64,000 bases of DNA from Arabidopsis thaliana. Lineage: Eukaryota > Streptophyta > Magnoliopsida > Brassicales > Brassicaceae. Shown here piece after piece: positions 22,916 through 34,172 of the stretch. A program made the position numbers and the translations under genes. Within the stretch, counting starts at the first letter, position 1, and every line of letters starts with the position of its first letter. The notes under the pieces are model-generated. The model did not search any database. It saw only the letters and a program-made list of their open reading frames with translations, and had not been told where the DNA came from. The DNA is taken from NCBI RefSeq assembly GCF_000001735.4, contig NC_003076.8, positions 17,425,835-17,489,834 on the forward strand. The letters run 5' to 3'.

Positions 22916-24253
22916 CAATAGTACAAAAAAGACACATGTAGCTATGCCTATATAATAACACGTACATATAATTTGTTTACCAACAAATGTTTGATGGAAT
23001 ATTTGTATACATCATTATATAATATTTATCTATTATAGTTTTTAATACGTATGGAAGGTACACAATTTTATTTATTCATCTCTATTTAAGGGGGAAAAAA
23101 CATATTCCCGTTGCCTAAGTAATTTGCATGCAATTTTAAATCCTTTGCTAGCCAGCCTAAGCCGATCCCGAGGAAAGGGGCTAGGTTTAACAGTTTTGGT
23201 AGTTGTTCACAAATAAGAGAAAGTGAGAAACAATGATATATTACGACTCTCCTTGTCACCTTGACTAGTGTGAAACGAACGAAACAAAGATTCCGTTGCC
23301 AAATTATTATATAAGCAAAAGTTTAAAACTATTCTTTTCATTTCATTTTAAAGGTAGGCGTAGGCCATCAATTTTTTATTTATTATTATTGTCTTATGTG
23401 AAAAAGATACTAATTATTGAATAATATAATTACACAATCGTCAACATACACACACGAATACACGATAGACTACGGAAGCAGTGTCGGTCCATATTCTATT
23501 TCATTCTTTCTTTTGCTTTTTGTGGTGAATGTAATAGAAAATATGGTGAAAAATCAAAAAGGAAACGAAAATTGGAATCGTGTGTAAGATTTGACTTTTC
23601 TTCGGGATTTTTCCAAAAGGAACTAGGCAATTTTATGGTCTTCCATTTTATACCCCACCATGAAAGTTACTTGAATGTTTTCTTATCGGCATCATTGCAG
23701 TAATTACGAAAACAAAAGAAAATAGTTTTCATATATATTTTTCTTAAAAGTTATAGTATCCGATGTTTAGATTTTTGTTTTATTTTCCAATACGCTTATG
23801 ATATATAAAAATACTATTGATGTAGCAGTTAATTTAAAATGATTTTTCTTATGTTGGTTGTAATAAAAATTGAATTTTCATATAAAAAACATCATAACTA
23901 TTCGTTTTTTTATTTTTTTTTTATTTTTTAACACTCTTCGTTTGTTGGTGTAAGAGTATACTTTTTTCTTGTCAAGATGAATTGAGCAAGATATCAAAAA
24001 TTTATTAAAGACAATTGAAATCAACAAAAGTTATACCAAAATGATATTTATCTTGCAGCTCAATTATTAGTAATTTTTACATGCAGTGTATGTTGTATAT
24101 TTACTTAGTTTTGGTGTATACATATTCAAAAATTTACATTCAAATTCTAATATAGTTATTGTACTAATACAAAGCAATAGACTACACATAATATCATCAA
24201 AACTTGGTTCTTCGGCTAGGTACGTATACATAAATTACCGAAACAAATGTCAG

Positions 24254-24335
24254 TTGCGGAGGCTCAAGGGCTTCTACATGGACAATGGACTGTATTCAAA
24301 CATTGGATTTCAAGAATATCATCTTTGAAGTAGAT
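24254..24335 (+). pseudogene. Relic of an RNase H (RVT_3) domain
   Basis: One frame reads AEAQGLLHGQWTVFKHW and the next, after a shift, reads DFKNIIFEVD followed by a stop. Together these are the middle of an RNase H-like domain, with the catalytic Glu in AEA and Asp in FEVD, as found at the end of LINE ORF2 and in related host genes. The flanking domain parts are not recognisable. This is probably an old LINE fragment. Confidence 0.5.
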
Positions 24336-25800
24336 TGAGTTGTGTTGGTTACATCAAGGTTTGGATCGAGTTACGATATCATTCAACTCTAAAATTTTAA
24401 GTAGATGTATCACTATTTGATGGTTTTGAGTGTGTACCAAATAAGCCGTCTCAAAAATTCGGTGAACAATGTTGACTTTTAAAAAATGCCATCTCATTTA
24501 CTTAACTAAGCATCAATATGAAAATATAGTTTGCATGTATAAATGTATTATAGTATAAGCTATTATGTGAATACAAAGGTATGGTGGAATGCATGTGCGC
24601 CTTTACTTTTTATTTTTTCCCTTCTTTTATTGAATTTGTAATTAGCAATGATTAATCTATGTTGACTAGAAATGGACGTGTTATAAAAGTCCTACTAAAC
24701 TTTTTATTTTAAAACGTTTCCAATCATTAGTCTATGCCTCAAATAAAATTGTAAAATCCTAATTTTAACCTCTTCAATCATCTTCATCTCTTTAAGCTTT
24801 TATTCGTCGTACCTATATATCATATTAGCTATAGACTAGAAACGATATAATCGAATTGGATACTTACTTATTTTGTTGTTAAGATGAATTGGATGTTTTT
24901 TTTTATACTGTTTCTGATGAATTGGATGATTAACCAGTCTCACGTTGTCATAAATAAAACAAAACTAACCGGCCACTCTCATCATTTAAGTTATTTTATA
25001 ATATAAAATATATATTTTTACAAAAAAATTCTTAAATAGTATGGGTGACAATTAATAGTTAACAAAGAAAAACAATTAATAGTTCTTAAATTTTGGATGA
25101 CAAAAAAAGAATGGTAACATATAACCCTAACGTATTTTCAAAGTTGCGTTTTTGGTGAAGCTTATACTGTATACAGTACTAGAAAAACAATTTGAAATGA
25201 TCAATATTTAAAAGAAGAAAAAAAATGTGTACGTGAGATTTATCTGAAACTTGAAAGATTCTATAATCGGTAACCTCATTACTACAAGAAAGTCTACAAC
25301 TAATTATTAAATTGCAACCGACAATCATATAGTGTTAGATCATAAATCATATTCATAAACAAATATATCGATTTTAATAATTGCTAAATGGTATGTTTTA
25401 GTGACAAAATTTATATCATCATTACATCGCATTAATTAAAATTTCAAATTTATATCTACTTAGACGAAATTTCACTATCAGAAAATATCAAATCAAAATG
25501 AATAACAAGAATCAAAAGCAACATCACTCCAAACCCAAAAGGTACGTAGATAAAATTATATAATCATAACAATCAATGCAAACAATTTTATATATAAAAA
25601 AATCCTAGTTAATGCGAATATATGTCAGGTTTTTTCTTAAATAAAAAAAGTTCCCCACCACTAGTACATAAACAAACAAATTTTCAATTTTCCCACCAAT
25701 CAAATTTAACTTGTATATTCAATTCTACTTTTAAATCTTGATATAAAAGAATTCTTGTAGTAAACGAGTCACACCGATCAAGAAAAATATTAATATAATC

Positions 25801-25807
25801 ATATAAA
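25801..25807 (+). promoter_or_regulatory. Putative TATA box of ATL16
   Basis: ATATAAA about 150 bases before the ATG, followed by a CT-rich leader typical of Arabidopsis 5' UTRs. Confidence 0.5.
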
Positions 25808-25955
25808 GAGCCCAAGAAATCTCACCGAACTTTCATTTTACTCAATCCCTCTCTCCTCTGTTTTTCTTCTATACCAATCTTCTTTCTTCAAGAACTTTCA
25901 AAGTTTACTCTTTAGTTCTCCATTAGAGGATGAGATTCTTCTTATAAGTCAGATA

Positions 25956-27083
25956 ATGGATCTATCAAACCGTCGCAATCCTCTCCGGGATCTGAGCTTT
26001 CCTCCTCCTCCGCCGCCACCTATTTTCCACCGTGCGAGCTCTACGGGGACGAGTTTTCCGATCTTAGCCGTCGCGGTGATCGGAATCTTAGCCACAGCAT
26101 TTTTACTTGTAAGCTATTATGTTTTTGTTATCAAATGTTGTCTCAACTGGCACCGAATCGACATTCTTGGTCGATTCTCGTTATCTCGAAGGCGACGCAA
26201 CGACCAAGATCCTTTAATGGTTTACTCTCCAGAGCTTAGAAGCCGCGGTCTTGATGAATCCGTCATTAGAGCAATCCCAATCTTTAAGTTCAAGAAGAGA
26301 TACGACCAAAACGACGGCGTTTTTACAGGAGAAGGAGAAGAAGAAGAAGAGAAGAGATCTCAAGAATGCTCTGTTTGTTTGAGTGAGTTTCAAGATGAGG
26401 AGAAGCTGAGGATTATCCCAAATTGTTCTCATTTGTTTCATATCGACTGTATCGATGTGTGGCTTCAGAACAACGCCAATTGTCCTTTGTGTAGAACTAG
26501 GGTTTCTTGTGACACAAGTTTTCCTCCGGATCGGGTTTCTGCGCCGAGCACTTCTCCCGAGAATCTGGTCATGTTAAGAGGTGAGAACGAGTATGTGGTC
26601 ATTGAGCTGGGCAGTAGCATCGGTAGTGACAGAGATAGTCCAAGACACGGAAGGTTACTTACGGGACAAGAAAGGTCAAATTCAGGTTATCTACTGAACG
26701 AAAACACCCAAAATTCGATCAGTCCATCTCCGAAGAAGCTTGACCGCGGAGGGCTTCCAAGAAAATTCCGAAAGCTTCACAAGATGACGAGTATGGGAGA
26801 CGAATGCATCGACATAAGAAGAGGTAAAGACGAACAGTTCGGTAGTATTCAGCCCATTAGAAGATCAATCTCAATGGATTCATCGGCGGATAGACAGCTT
26901 TACTTGGCGGTTCAAGAGGCGATTCGGAAAAACCGCGAAGTTCTGGTGGTTGGAGACGGAGGAGGATGTAGCAGTAGTAGTGGCAATGTTAGTAATTCCA
27001 AAGTGAAGAGATCTTTCTTCTCTTTTGGGAGCAGTAGACGTTCTAGAAGTTCCTCTAAATTGCCACTTTATTTTGAACCCTAA
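25956..27083 (+). CDS. ATL16: ATL-type RING-H2 E3 ubiquitin ligase, 375 aa (ATL16)
   Basis: Intronless, as most ATL genes are. A Pro-rich N terminus (FPPPPPPPIF) precedes one transmembrane segment at about residues 33-56. The GLD motif region (LRSRGLDESVIRAIPIF) follows at about 92-108, then the RING-H2 finger at about 138-180, with ligands in CSVCLSEF, CSHLFHIDC and CPLC and the conserved WLQ helix. The C-terminal half is basic and Ser-rich. ATL proteins are membrane-anchored E3 ligases that pass ubiquitin from E2 to substrate; several respond quickly to elicitors such as chitin (family knowledge). ATL16 substrates are not known to me. All RING ligands are present and the length is normal. 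Confidence 0.95.
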   Translation: MDLSNRRNPLRDLSFPPPPPPPIFHRASSTGTSFPILAVAVIGILATAFLLVSYYVFVIKCCLNWHRIDILGRFSLSRRRRNDQDPLMVYSPELRSRGLDESVIRAIPIFKFKKRYDQNDGVFTGEGEEEEEKRSQECSVCLSEFQDEEKLRIIPNCSHLFHIDCIDVWLQNNANCPLCRTRVSCDTSFPPDRVSAPSTSPENLVMLRGENEYVVIELGSSIGSDRDSPRHGRLLTGQERSNSGYLLNENTQNSISPSPKKLDRGGLPRKFRKLHKMTSMGDECIDIRRGKDEQFGSIQPIRRSISMDSSADRQLYLAVQEAIRKNREVLVVGDGGGCSSSSGNVSNSKVKRSFFSFGSSRRSRSSSKLPLYFEP

Positions 27084-27821
27084 TAAGCCGCTTTGCTTAT
27101 TTGTTTTATTTTCTTGTTCCTTTCTACATTTGATTTCTATTATTTCATTTTCAAATATTTTTGAGATGGATTTTTAAAATTATTTGGTCGGTGAGGTAGG
27201 AGAGAATATAGACGTGTTTAGATTTAGAAGTCAAAAAAGTTGAGTTGTATTATGTGTGACAGAGAAATTATGGACAAGTTTGAAAAACTTAAAATTATTT
27301 CTTTTAAACATAAAACTCATGGAGGGCTTCACACTTCTACGTCAAAATCTCCTCCTCATATAATCAATGATATCCAAATTACAAAGAAACCATAATCTCC
27401 TTGAAAACATCTATCTGATGTTTTTTGTTGTGTTAAAGCAAACATCATATAAATTCATCTTGATTTGGATAGAACATTCAAATGCCAAAACGAAAAATAC
27501 CATCCATGATTTTTAAGGATTTAACAAACTTGGTAAGTCTCTTTGTACTAAATCAGACTTTACTAGTGTTGTTGAAGTAATGGACTCTGATCCACTAAGA
27601 CCTATTATGGTATGTTGTATTGTATGACCCATTTTTTCAATTATTTTTTTCGGCCTAAACCAGCCTTTTACAGAAGCAAAAGGAAAAACTGAAACCCGAG
27701 ACATCTAAACCGGATTAAACCGAATACCATGCCATTTCTTTTTGATGAGTCATCATCACCATCCTTTAGATCCAGAAATCAAAATTGCTTACTGCTTCAT
27801 TTGTTCTGCTGTTCCCGGCCA
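27084..27821. other. 3' UTR of ATL16 and promoter of ETF-beta
   Basis: No gene. A TC-rich stretch just before 27822 fits the 5' leader of the ETF-beta gene. Confidence 0.5.
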
Positions 27822-29277
27822 ATGAAGATTCTCGTCGCCGTTAAACGTGTCGTCGACTACGCCGTCAAGATCCGAGTCAAACCCGATAAGGTACACGCAT
27901 AACCCATCTCTAAATCTCTCTGTAACCATTGAATCACCGTTAAATTTGATTCCTTTATCGTTGAATCAGACTGGTGTAGAAACCCAAAATGTGAAGATGT
28001 CAATGAATCCATTTTGTGAGATCGCGCTTGAGGAAGCGCTTCGAATCAAAGAAGCTGGTTTTGCTAAAGAGGTTATTGCAGTGAGTATTGGACCTTCACA
28101 ATGTGTGGATACACTTCGTACTGGTTTAGCTATGGGTGCTGATCGAGGAATCCATGTTGAGACCAATTCTATTTTTCTTCCTTTGACGATTGCTAAGATC
28201 TTGAAGAGTTTAGCTGATGTTGAGAATCCTGGATTGATTTTCTTAGGGAAACAGGTATGTTTGGCTCTGATTTGCTTGTCAAGTTTTGAACTTTGGTTGT
28301 GTATGCGTCAAATCTCTAGATCTTGTTTTAGTGTACTGAATCTTAGCTAAAGTTGAGGTTTTTCAGGTTTTAGAATGCAAAAGATTCGTGTTTTGACTCG
28401 TGTGTTGTGGATTGTTTAGGATGATGAACATTGATCTTTGTAAATTCTTGAAAACTGTCTTAAAATGTCTTGAATAATGTTGAGTTTGCATAATGTTTTG
28501 ATGAGGTTTGATGTGAAGGTTACTGATTTATAACGTTATTTTTTTTCTGTAGGCGATAGATGATGATTGCAATCAAACAGGACAGATGGTTGCAGCTTTA
28601 CTTGGTTGGCCACAAGCAACGTTTGCATCGAAGGTAACAGAGTAGTTCCCTCGACTACAATCATATGTTATCTTTTGTCTCTGCTCTCCAAGTTGTGAGT
28701 AGTTTTTTATGTGCTCTGCTCATTGTTGTTTAGTAGGTTGTGTTGGATAAAGATAAGAATGTTGCAACCGTGGATAGAGAAGTGGATGGAGGTCTTGAGA
28801 CTCTTAATGTAGACTTACCCGCTGTGATAACGTAAGTTCTAGATTCTTAGATGATTGTGTCATGATCTCTCTCGAGTTGAGGTTTATATATATGCATCAA
28901 CTAACCTGCATATGTCAATTTGTTCACTGCATTCTTTGTGGAACTTTTTTTGTGATCACTCAAATTATTAAGCAAACTAGCAATTAAGCTTTAATAGAAA
29001 GGTGCAACAACTCTTGTTTTGTTTGTAACAGCTCTTGATGTTACAATGCAGAACTGATTTGAGGCTGAACCAACCAAGATATGCATCACTCCCTAACATA
29101 ATGAAGGCAAAATCAAAGCCTATAAAGAAAATGACGGTGCAAGATCTGAAAGTAGACATTAAATCCGACATAGAGATCTTGGAAGTCACGGAGCCTCCAA
29201 AGAGGAAATCTGGGGTTATGGTTTCTTCGGTGGATGAGTTGATAGATAAACTTAAAAATGAAGCTCATGTTGTTTGA
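27822..29277 (+). CDS. ETFB: Electron transfer flavoprotein beta subunit, mitochondrial, 251 aa
   Basis: Five exons: 27822-27890, 27970-28254, 28553-28633, 28737-28831 and 29052-29277, giving 251 codons plus stop. The protein starts [20 protein letters not shown] and carries the ETF-beta signature ([55 protein letters not shown]). The family's conserved AMP-binding and recognition-loop regions are complete. ETF alpha/beta accepts electrons from mitochondrial dehydrogenases such as isovaleryl-CoA and 2-hydroxyglutarate dehydrogenase. It passes them to ETF:ubiquinone oxidoreductase and supports respiration on amino acids during carbon starvation. Like other ETF-beta proteins it lacks a long cleavable presequence. 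The last intron acceptor (ACAATGCAG) was chosen because it restores the conserved ITTDLR. Confidence 0.95.
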
Positions 29278-29521
29278 AGGAAGAAACATTTGTCTTTTTC
29301 CCATTCTGCTACACACTTCTTTCTTCTTATCTACGTTGCTGTTTCAGGCATCAAGTGGAAGTAAATAAATAAATCAAGTGTGGATCTTGTTATTCAGTAA
29401 TTCAATGTCTTCACTGTAAAAAATTCTTTCTTATTAACAAAATAGTTGATGTCCTCTCGAGCGAGAAGAGAGCAGCAAAACACACATATCTGTTTTTAAC
29501 TAAGCCATACAAGTAATTTCT

Positions 29522-30774
29522 TCATATCCGGAACTTAGACAAATGCGATTTTCCATCGAAGATGCTTGCTAGGTATCCTACAGTGTATTCTGGTATAGTG
29601 ATGTCTCTGTACTTTGCAGGGTTTTCATCAGAAAGAAGCTCTTTTATCGGTCCATAAACAGTGGAATTTGGAAACACTCCCGAGCTAACGAAGCAAGCAA
29701 CTGAAATCCGCGGTCCATCTCTGTTTGCCCGTACCCTATGCTCCATACTTAAGAACTTATCGTTTGTGATCAGCTGCAAAACAAAATGACTCAAGTGTAT
29801 TGATAAAGAAAGACTCTGTTTTGAGTTAAAAGGAAGCATCAATCGAGCTTGCCTGCATGAAATCACCGATACTGATGACAAGAGCTCCAGGAACAGGAGT
29901 TACATCAACCCAAGAATCTTGATGAAGAACTTGAAGACCACCGATTTGATCTTGAAGAAGAATTGTTATGAAGGAATTGTCGGTGTGTTTACTTATGCCC
30001 AAAGTTAGGTCAGGTTGTGGACAAGGTGGATAATAATGGCAGAGCATAAGCAAACCCTTGAGACAATCCATGTTCTTAAGAATCTCAGAGTCTAAACCTA
30101 AAGCTTCTGAGAGAAGTTGGAAGAGTAAACCTCCTAATTCCATTACATGCTTCGAGTATTCAATCACAACATCCCTAAGATAATATCATCGTTTACTCAG
30201 AATCATCAAAACACTAATAAAGCGAAATCAAAATTGCTAAACCTGTTTACCTGCAAGCTAGTGGGATTTCCTCTGGCTTTAGAGGATCTTGAGGACAAGT
30301 GTAGCAAGTGAAAGAGTCTTTCCAATTCATAGGAGAAGAATAATGAATATCGAAGTTGGTGTTGTAAGCAAATCTTGTATTGAAATCTGTAGCAAAATAC
30401 TGTTTCTTGACCTCTGGATCTTCCTCATGAAATCTTCGAACACCTTGTTTGATATCTTTAAGAACAGTTAAAGGAATACCATGATTGATTACTTGGAAAA
30501 ATCCCCAATTCTCAGCTGCTTCTTTAATCTTGGAAACGAGGACGTTTCTTGCAGCAGATGTGTTACCATCTCCGAGGTCAATGATTGGGACAGTGAGGTT
30601 TAAGCCAAAGATATCAGAAGGTTTGTTGTTAGATAAAGTTGAAGAAGAAGGGATATGGAAGATTCGAGGAACTTCGGTTATTTTGGTATCGACAAGTCCT
30701 TTCACACCTGCTTTTGTCGATACAAAAGCCTTGAGTTCGTTCAAACGAACGAGTTCTGCAGATTTTTCTGTCAT
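29522..30774 (-). CDS. 2-oxoglutarate/Fe(II)-dependent dioxygenase, 365 aa (ACC-oxidase-homologue clade)
   Basis: Exons on the minus strand: 30251-30774, 29853-30174 and 29522-29773; 365 codons plus stop. The N-terminal DIOX_N domain contains VPIIDLGD and [14 protein letters not shown]. The C-terminal 2OG-FeII domain has the iron ligands in HTDNSF and MEHRV and the 2-oxoglutarate Arg in RISVACF. The core [17 protein letters not shown] is typical of the '1-aminocyclopropane-1-carboxylate oxidase homologue' clade of specialised metabolism; real ethylene-forming activity is not implied. The substrate is unknown to me. Intron 2 starts with GC (CAG|GCAAGC), as in the next gene. An in-frame ATG 108 bases upstream (30882) would add 36 residues; I prefer MTEKSAELV because the paralogue starts there. 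Tandem paralogue at 31487-32880. Confidence 0.93.
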
Positions 30775-30882
30775 GATGTTTTGTTTTTTTCTGTCTACGT
30801 ACGTTGAGAGAGGAAGTAAAGACAGAAGCGTAGTCGTGAAGATAAGAATTTTTGAAGTTAGTGGTGGATCTGTGTGACCCAT

Positions 30883-31486
30883 TTTGTAGATATTTTGTTC
30901 GTTGACTGTGACTTGAGTGAGGTATCATCGAAAGCGACTTGTGCAAGGAAGAATAAGTTTCAAACTTCAAAGGTAGCAATCATTTTTTGCAACCAATGCC
31001 ATCTCCTTCGTGGGCTAGGGTTCTTCTGTATTGGGCTTGAGCCGTTTTTAGATTTTCCAGTCTTAAAATTTCAGTTTTTATTTTTGCCCATGTATTGTTG
31101 GGAGTTGGGACTATGGCCTTTTGTTTGTATAACCGAAAGAACAAAATACTGCTACAAATATGAAAATAAATACAATATTTCCATGCGTGATTTTGTATTT
31201 TATGTGATAACATTCTTGCTAGCCGATTTGGCTAGCTTTTGGACTAATGTCATTGTCTACTTCTGACTCTTACGGCTCAAAAACTAAGCTTTTGTAGTTT
31301 GAAAAAGATAACTTATAGTTTGACTTGTTAGCTACAAGCCTAGAATGCTGTTTTAAGCATGAAGTAGAAAACATTTTTTCTTATTGGTACAATGGTTGAG
31401 GAACTCTATAGCGGGTACAAAGAAAATGTAGCGTAACATATGCAAAACGCACAAATATATATTTTGCACTCGGACAAGTATTTTCT
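30883..31486. other. Spacer between the two dioxygenase genes
   Basis: Contains the promoter of the first gene and the 3' region of the second. No gene recognised. Confidence 0.5.
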
Positions 31487-32880
31487 TCATATCATGTAAT
31501 TAGTCAAATACGACTTTTCATCAAAAATGCTCGCAAGAAATCCTGCAGTGTACTCTGGTATGGTGATATCTTTGTACTTAGCAGGGTTTTCATCAGACAA
31601 AAGATCTTTAATCGGTCCATAAACCGTGGAATTTGGAGAAAGACTCGAGCTAAAGAAGCACGCAACTGAAATCCGCGGTCTATCTTTGTTCGGTCGTACC
31701 CTATGCTCCACGCTCAAGAACTTATCGTTCGTTATCAGCTGCAAAACAAAATGTCTCAAATTAATTGGTAAAGAATCTGTTTTTTTAGTTAAAAGAATGC
31801 ATCAACTGGACTTGCCTGCATGAAATCACCAATGTTGACAACAAGAGCTCCAGGTACAGGAGGGACATCGACCCAATAATCTTCATGAAGAACTTGAAGA
31901 CCACCGATTTGGTCTTGAAGAAGAAGCGTGAGGAAAGAGTTGTCGGTGTGTTTACTTATACCTAAAGTTAGGTCAGGTTGTGGGCAAGGTGGATAGTAAT
32001 GGCAGAGCATAAACAAACCCTTAAGACAATCAATCCTCTTAAGTGTCTCAGAGTCTAAACCTAAAGCTTCTGAGAGAAGTTGGAAGAGCACAGCTCCTAA
32101 TTCCATTACATGCTTCGTGTATTCGATCACCGCACTCCTAAAATCATCATATTAAGAATTAAAACACTAGAAAAGGAAATTGTTTACTTGAATTAAAATT
32201 GAGATAATAAAATCGTGGAATCATTTGAACTAAGTAAATTTATGTTAAACAATCACATAATGCTAAAAAGTTTTTTTTTTGGTTATATATGAAACCAAAT
32301 TGTTTAGAAATAGCATAAACACAACAAATAGTATAATACTATTAATCACTATATATAACATGTACCTGCAAGCTAGTGGGATTTCCTCTGGATTCGGAGG
32401 ATCTGGAGCAATATAACAAGTGAAAGAGTCTCTCCAATTCAAAGGAGAAGAATGATAGAGATCGAAATCATTGTTATAAACAAATCTCTTGTTGTTATCG
32501 GTAGGAAGATATTGGTTCTTGACAACTGGATCTTGTTCATGAAACCTTCGAACACTCTCTTTGATCTCTTCAAGAACAGTTAAAGGAACATCATGATTGA
32601 TCACTTGGAAAAATCCCCAATTCTCAGCTGCGTCTTTGATCTTCGAAATGACAACGTTTCTTGAAGATGTGTTACGATCTCCGAGGTCGATGATTGGGAC
32701 GGTGAGGTTTAAGCCGGAGATATCAGAAGGTCTGTTGTTTGATAAAATAGAAGAAGGGACATGAAACATGCTAGGAACTTCGGTTATTTCGGCATCGACG
32801 AGTCCTTTCACTCCTGTCTTCGTCGAGATAAAAGTCGTGAGATCGTTTAAACGATCGATTTTTTCAGAATTCTCTGTCAT
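31487..32880 (-). CDS. 2-oxoglutarate/Fe(II)-dependent dioxygenase, 362 aa, tandem paralogue
   Basis: Exons on the minus strand: 32366-32880, 31816-32137 and 31487-31738; 362 codons plus stop. It has the same architecture and intron positions as its neighbour, with [22 protein letters not shown], the iron ligands (HTDNSF, VEHRV) and RISVACF intact. It differs most in the N-terminal 60 residues and the region after the FHEQDP motif. Intron 2 again uses a GC donor (CAG|GCAAGT). Intron 1 is longer than in the neighbour (228 against 76 bases) and T/A-rich. A recent tandem duplication created the pair; both look functional. The promoter carries a local duplication (see 32953-33280). An in-frame ATG 27 bases upstream exists. 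Confidence 0.93.
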
Positions 32881-32952
32881 GTTTTTTTCTTTTTTTCTTT
32901 CTTTCAAGATTCTGTTTTTTGTTGTTGTTCTGAAGACTCAAGAAGAAGAGGA

Positions 32953-33280
32953 AGATTCAATTTAAGACGGAACTAAAGATAAGTGTCGAAGTTTGTGGTG
33001 TCTGTGATTGAGAGCGACGTGTTGTGTTGTGCAAGGAATTCAAAGTATTAAAATTGACTTTTAAGATATTCCGACAGAAACAAAAACAGAATTGATAAGA
33101 GGGAGATTCAGTTTAAGACAGAACTAAAGATAAGTGTCCAAGTTTGTGGTGTCTGTGATTGATAGCGACGTGTTGTGTTGTGCAAGGAATTCAAAGTATC
33201 AAAATTGAGTGTTGTGCAAGGAATTTAAAGTATTTAAATTGACTTTTAAGAGATTCCGACAGAAACAAAAACAGAATTGA
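32953..33280. repeat. Tandem duplication in the promoter of the second dioxygenase gene
   Basis: A block at 32953-33097 recurs at 33107-33210 (landmarks TTTAAGAC, AAGTTTGTGGTGTCTGTGAT, GACGTGTTGTGTTGTGCAAG). Its second half recurs a third time at 33211-33280, through GATTCCGACAGAAAC. The copies are about 95% alike. Confidence 0.85.
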
Positions 33281-33340
33281 AGACTAGAAGATTGAAAATA
33301 AATTAAAAGAAAAAGAACCTTAAAAAGAAAACAATAAAAG

Positions 33341-33413
33341 TGGAGATGCGGGGTATCGATCCCCGTGCCTCTCGCATGCTAAGCGAGCGCTCTACCATCT
33401 GAGCTACATCCCC
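33341..33413 (-). tRNA. tRNA-Ala (anticodon AGC)
   Basis: 73 bases on the minus strand, starting GGGGATGTAGCTCAGATGG and ending CATCTCCA. All four arms fold: acceptor GGGGATG/CATCTCC with one G-T pair, the D arm with GCTC/GAGC, anticodon stem CTCGC/GCGAG around TTAGCAT (anticodon AGC), and T arm CGGGG/CCCCG with the TCGATAC loop variant. There is no intron. A-box and B-box sequences are present, and T-runs follow on the minus strand for polymerase III termination. Confidence 0.97.
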
Positions 33414-34172
33414 ATGAATTGAACGAGTAGCAATTATATAATATCTAACGCGTTTTGTAAAGTATAGTAGATCAATTTTTCATGTATCTTATATTCTTAT
33501 TCAGTACCGCCTTTGCCTTGTTGGTTGTACCAAGTAACCAACATTTGTATGGATCTTTAAATACTTAATGATTAAAAGATGTTTAATTATTATTATTTTG
33601 TTATATAGCTTAGTGCTCTAAAATGTTCATGAAAACCAACTTGAAAAATATTATGATAGCTAGTTTGTATTCAATTTAATTTGTGTTTGTAAATTATTTT
33701 TCATTTTCTTTACTATTAATTTTGTTTTATTTACCATTTTATTTTACGGGACCAAATCCGACTACCTACGAATGTTAGTAAATCCGGTTCCGACAAAATT
33801 ACACATATATAAACTTTTTTTTTCTGAAATATGGTTCTCATATTTAAACCAAGATTCTCAAGTTAAAAATATTGTCCTAATATTTAATCCAAGATTCCCA
33901 AGCTAAAAATATGGTTCTTTTGTCGAAAGTAAAAAAGTACATATTCTTCTCGGAGAAATGAATCGATCGTGTAAAATATAGTTTCTCGTTGGGAGTTAAA
34001 ATTTAATAAATTTGATAATGTTTTTTTTTCTTTTTTTTGAAATGTTAATAAATAAACCTAAACCAATAGAACCGCAGTTTTTCCTCCTCGCCGAAACGAA
34101 GAAGATTCTCCTTCTCTCCGTCAGACAAATCTACGAACAAGCGAGCCTGAGCTTAAGACCAAACTCATAGAG
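33414..34172. other. Intergenic region, promoter of the HR-like gene
   Basis: AT-rich; no gene. CTCC-rich leader sequence immediately precedes 34173. Confidence 0.5.

Larger units (their letters stand above)
20115..25800. other. Gene-poor intergenic region
   Basis: Nearly 5.7 kb of AT-rich sequence. I see small duplications and one RNase H relic (entered separately), and no complete gene. Long poly-A and poly-T runs at 21110-21127 and 21486-21500. Confidence 0.5.

Noticed and set aside
22644-22967. Possible Cys-rich peptide gene on the minus strand
   Set aside because: The repeat copies are in different frames and no signal peptide exon exists, so it is recorded only as a repeat.
24086-24328. 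80-codon plus-strand open frame
   Set aside because: The only recognisable part is an RNase H remnant read in other frames; the frame itself has no start context or family.
30775-30882. N-terminal extension of the first dioxygenase from the upstream ATG
   Set aside because: The paralogue and the family start at the MTE position; the extension is not conserved.
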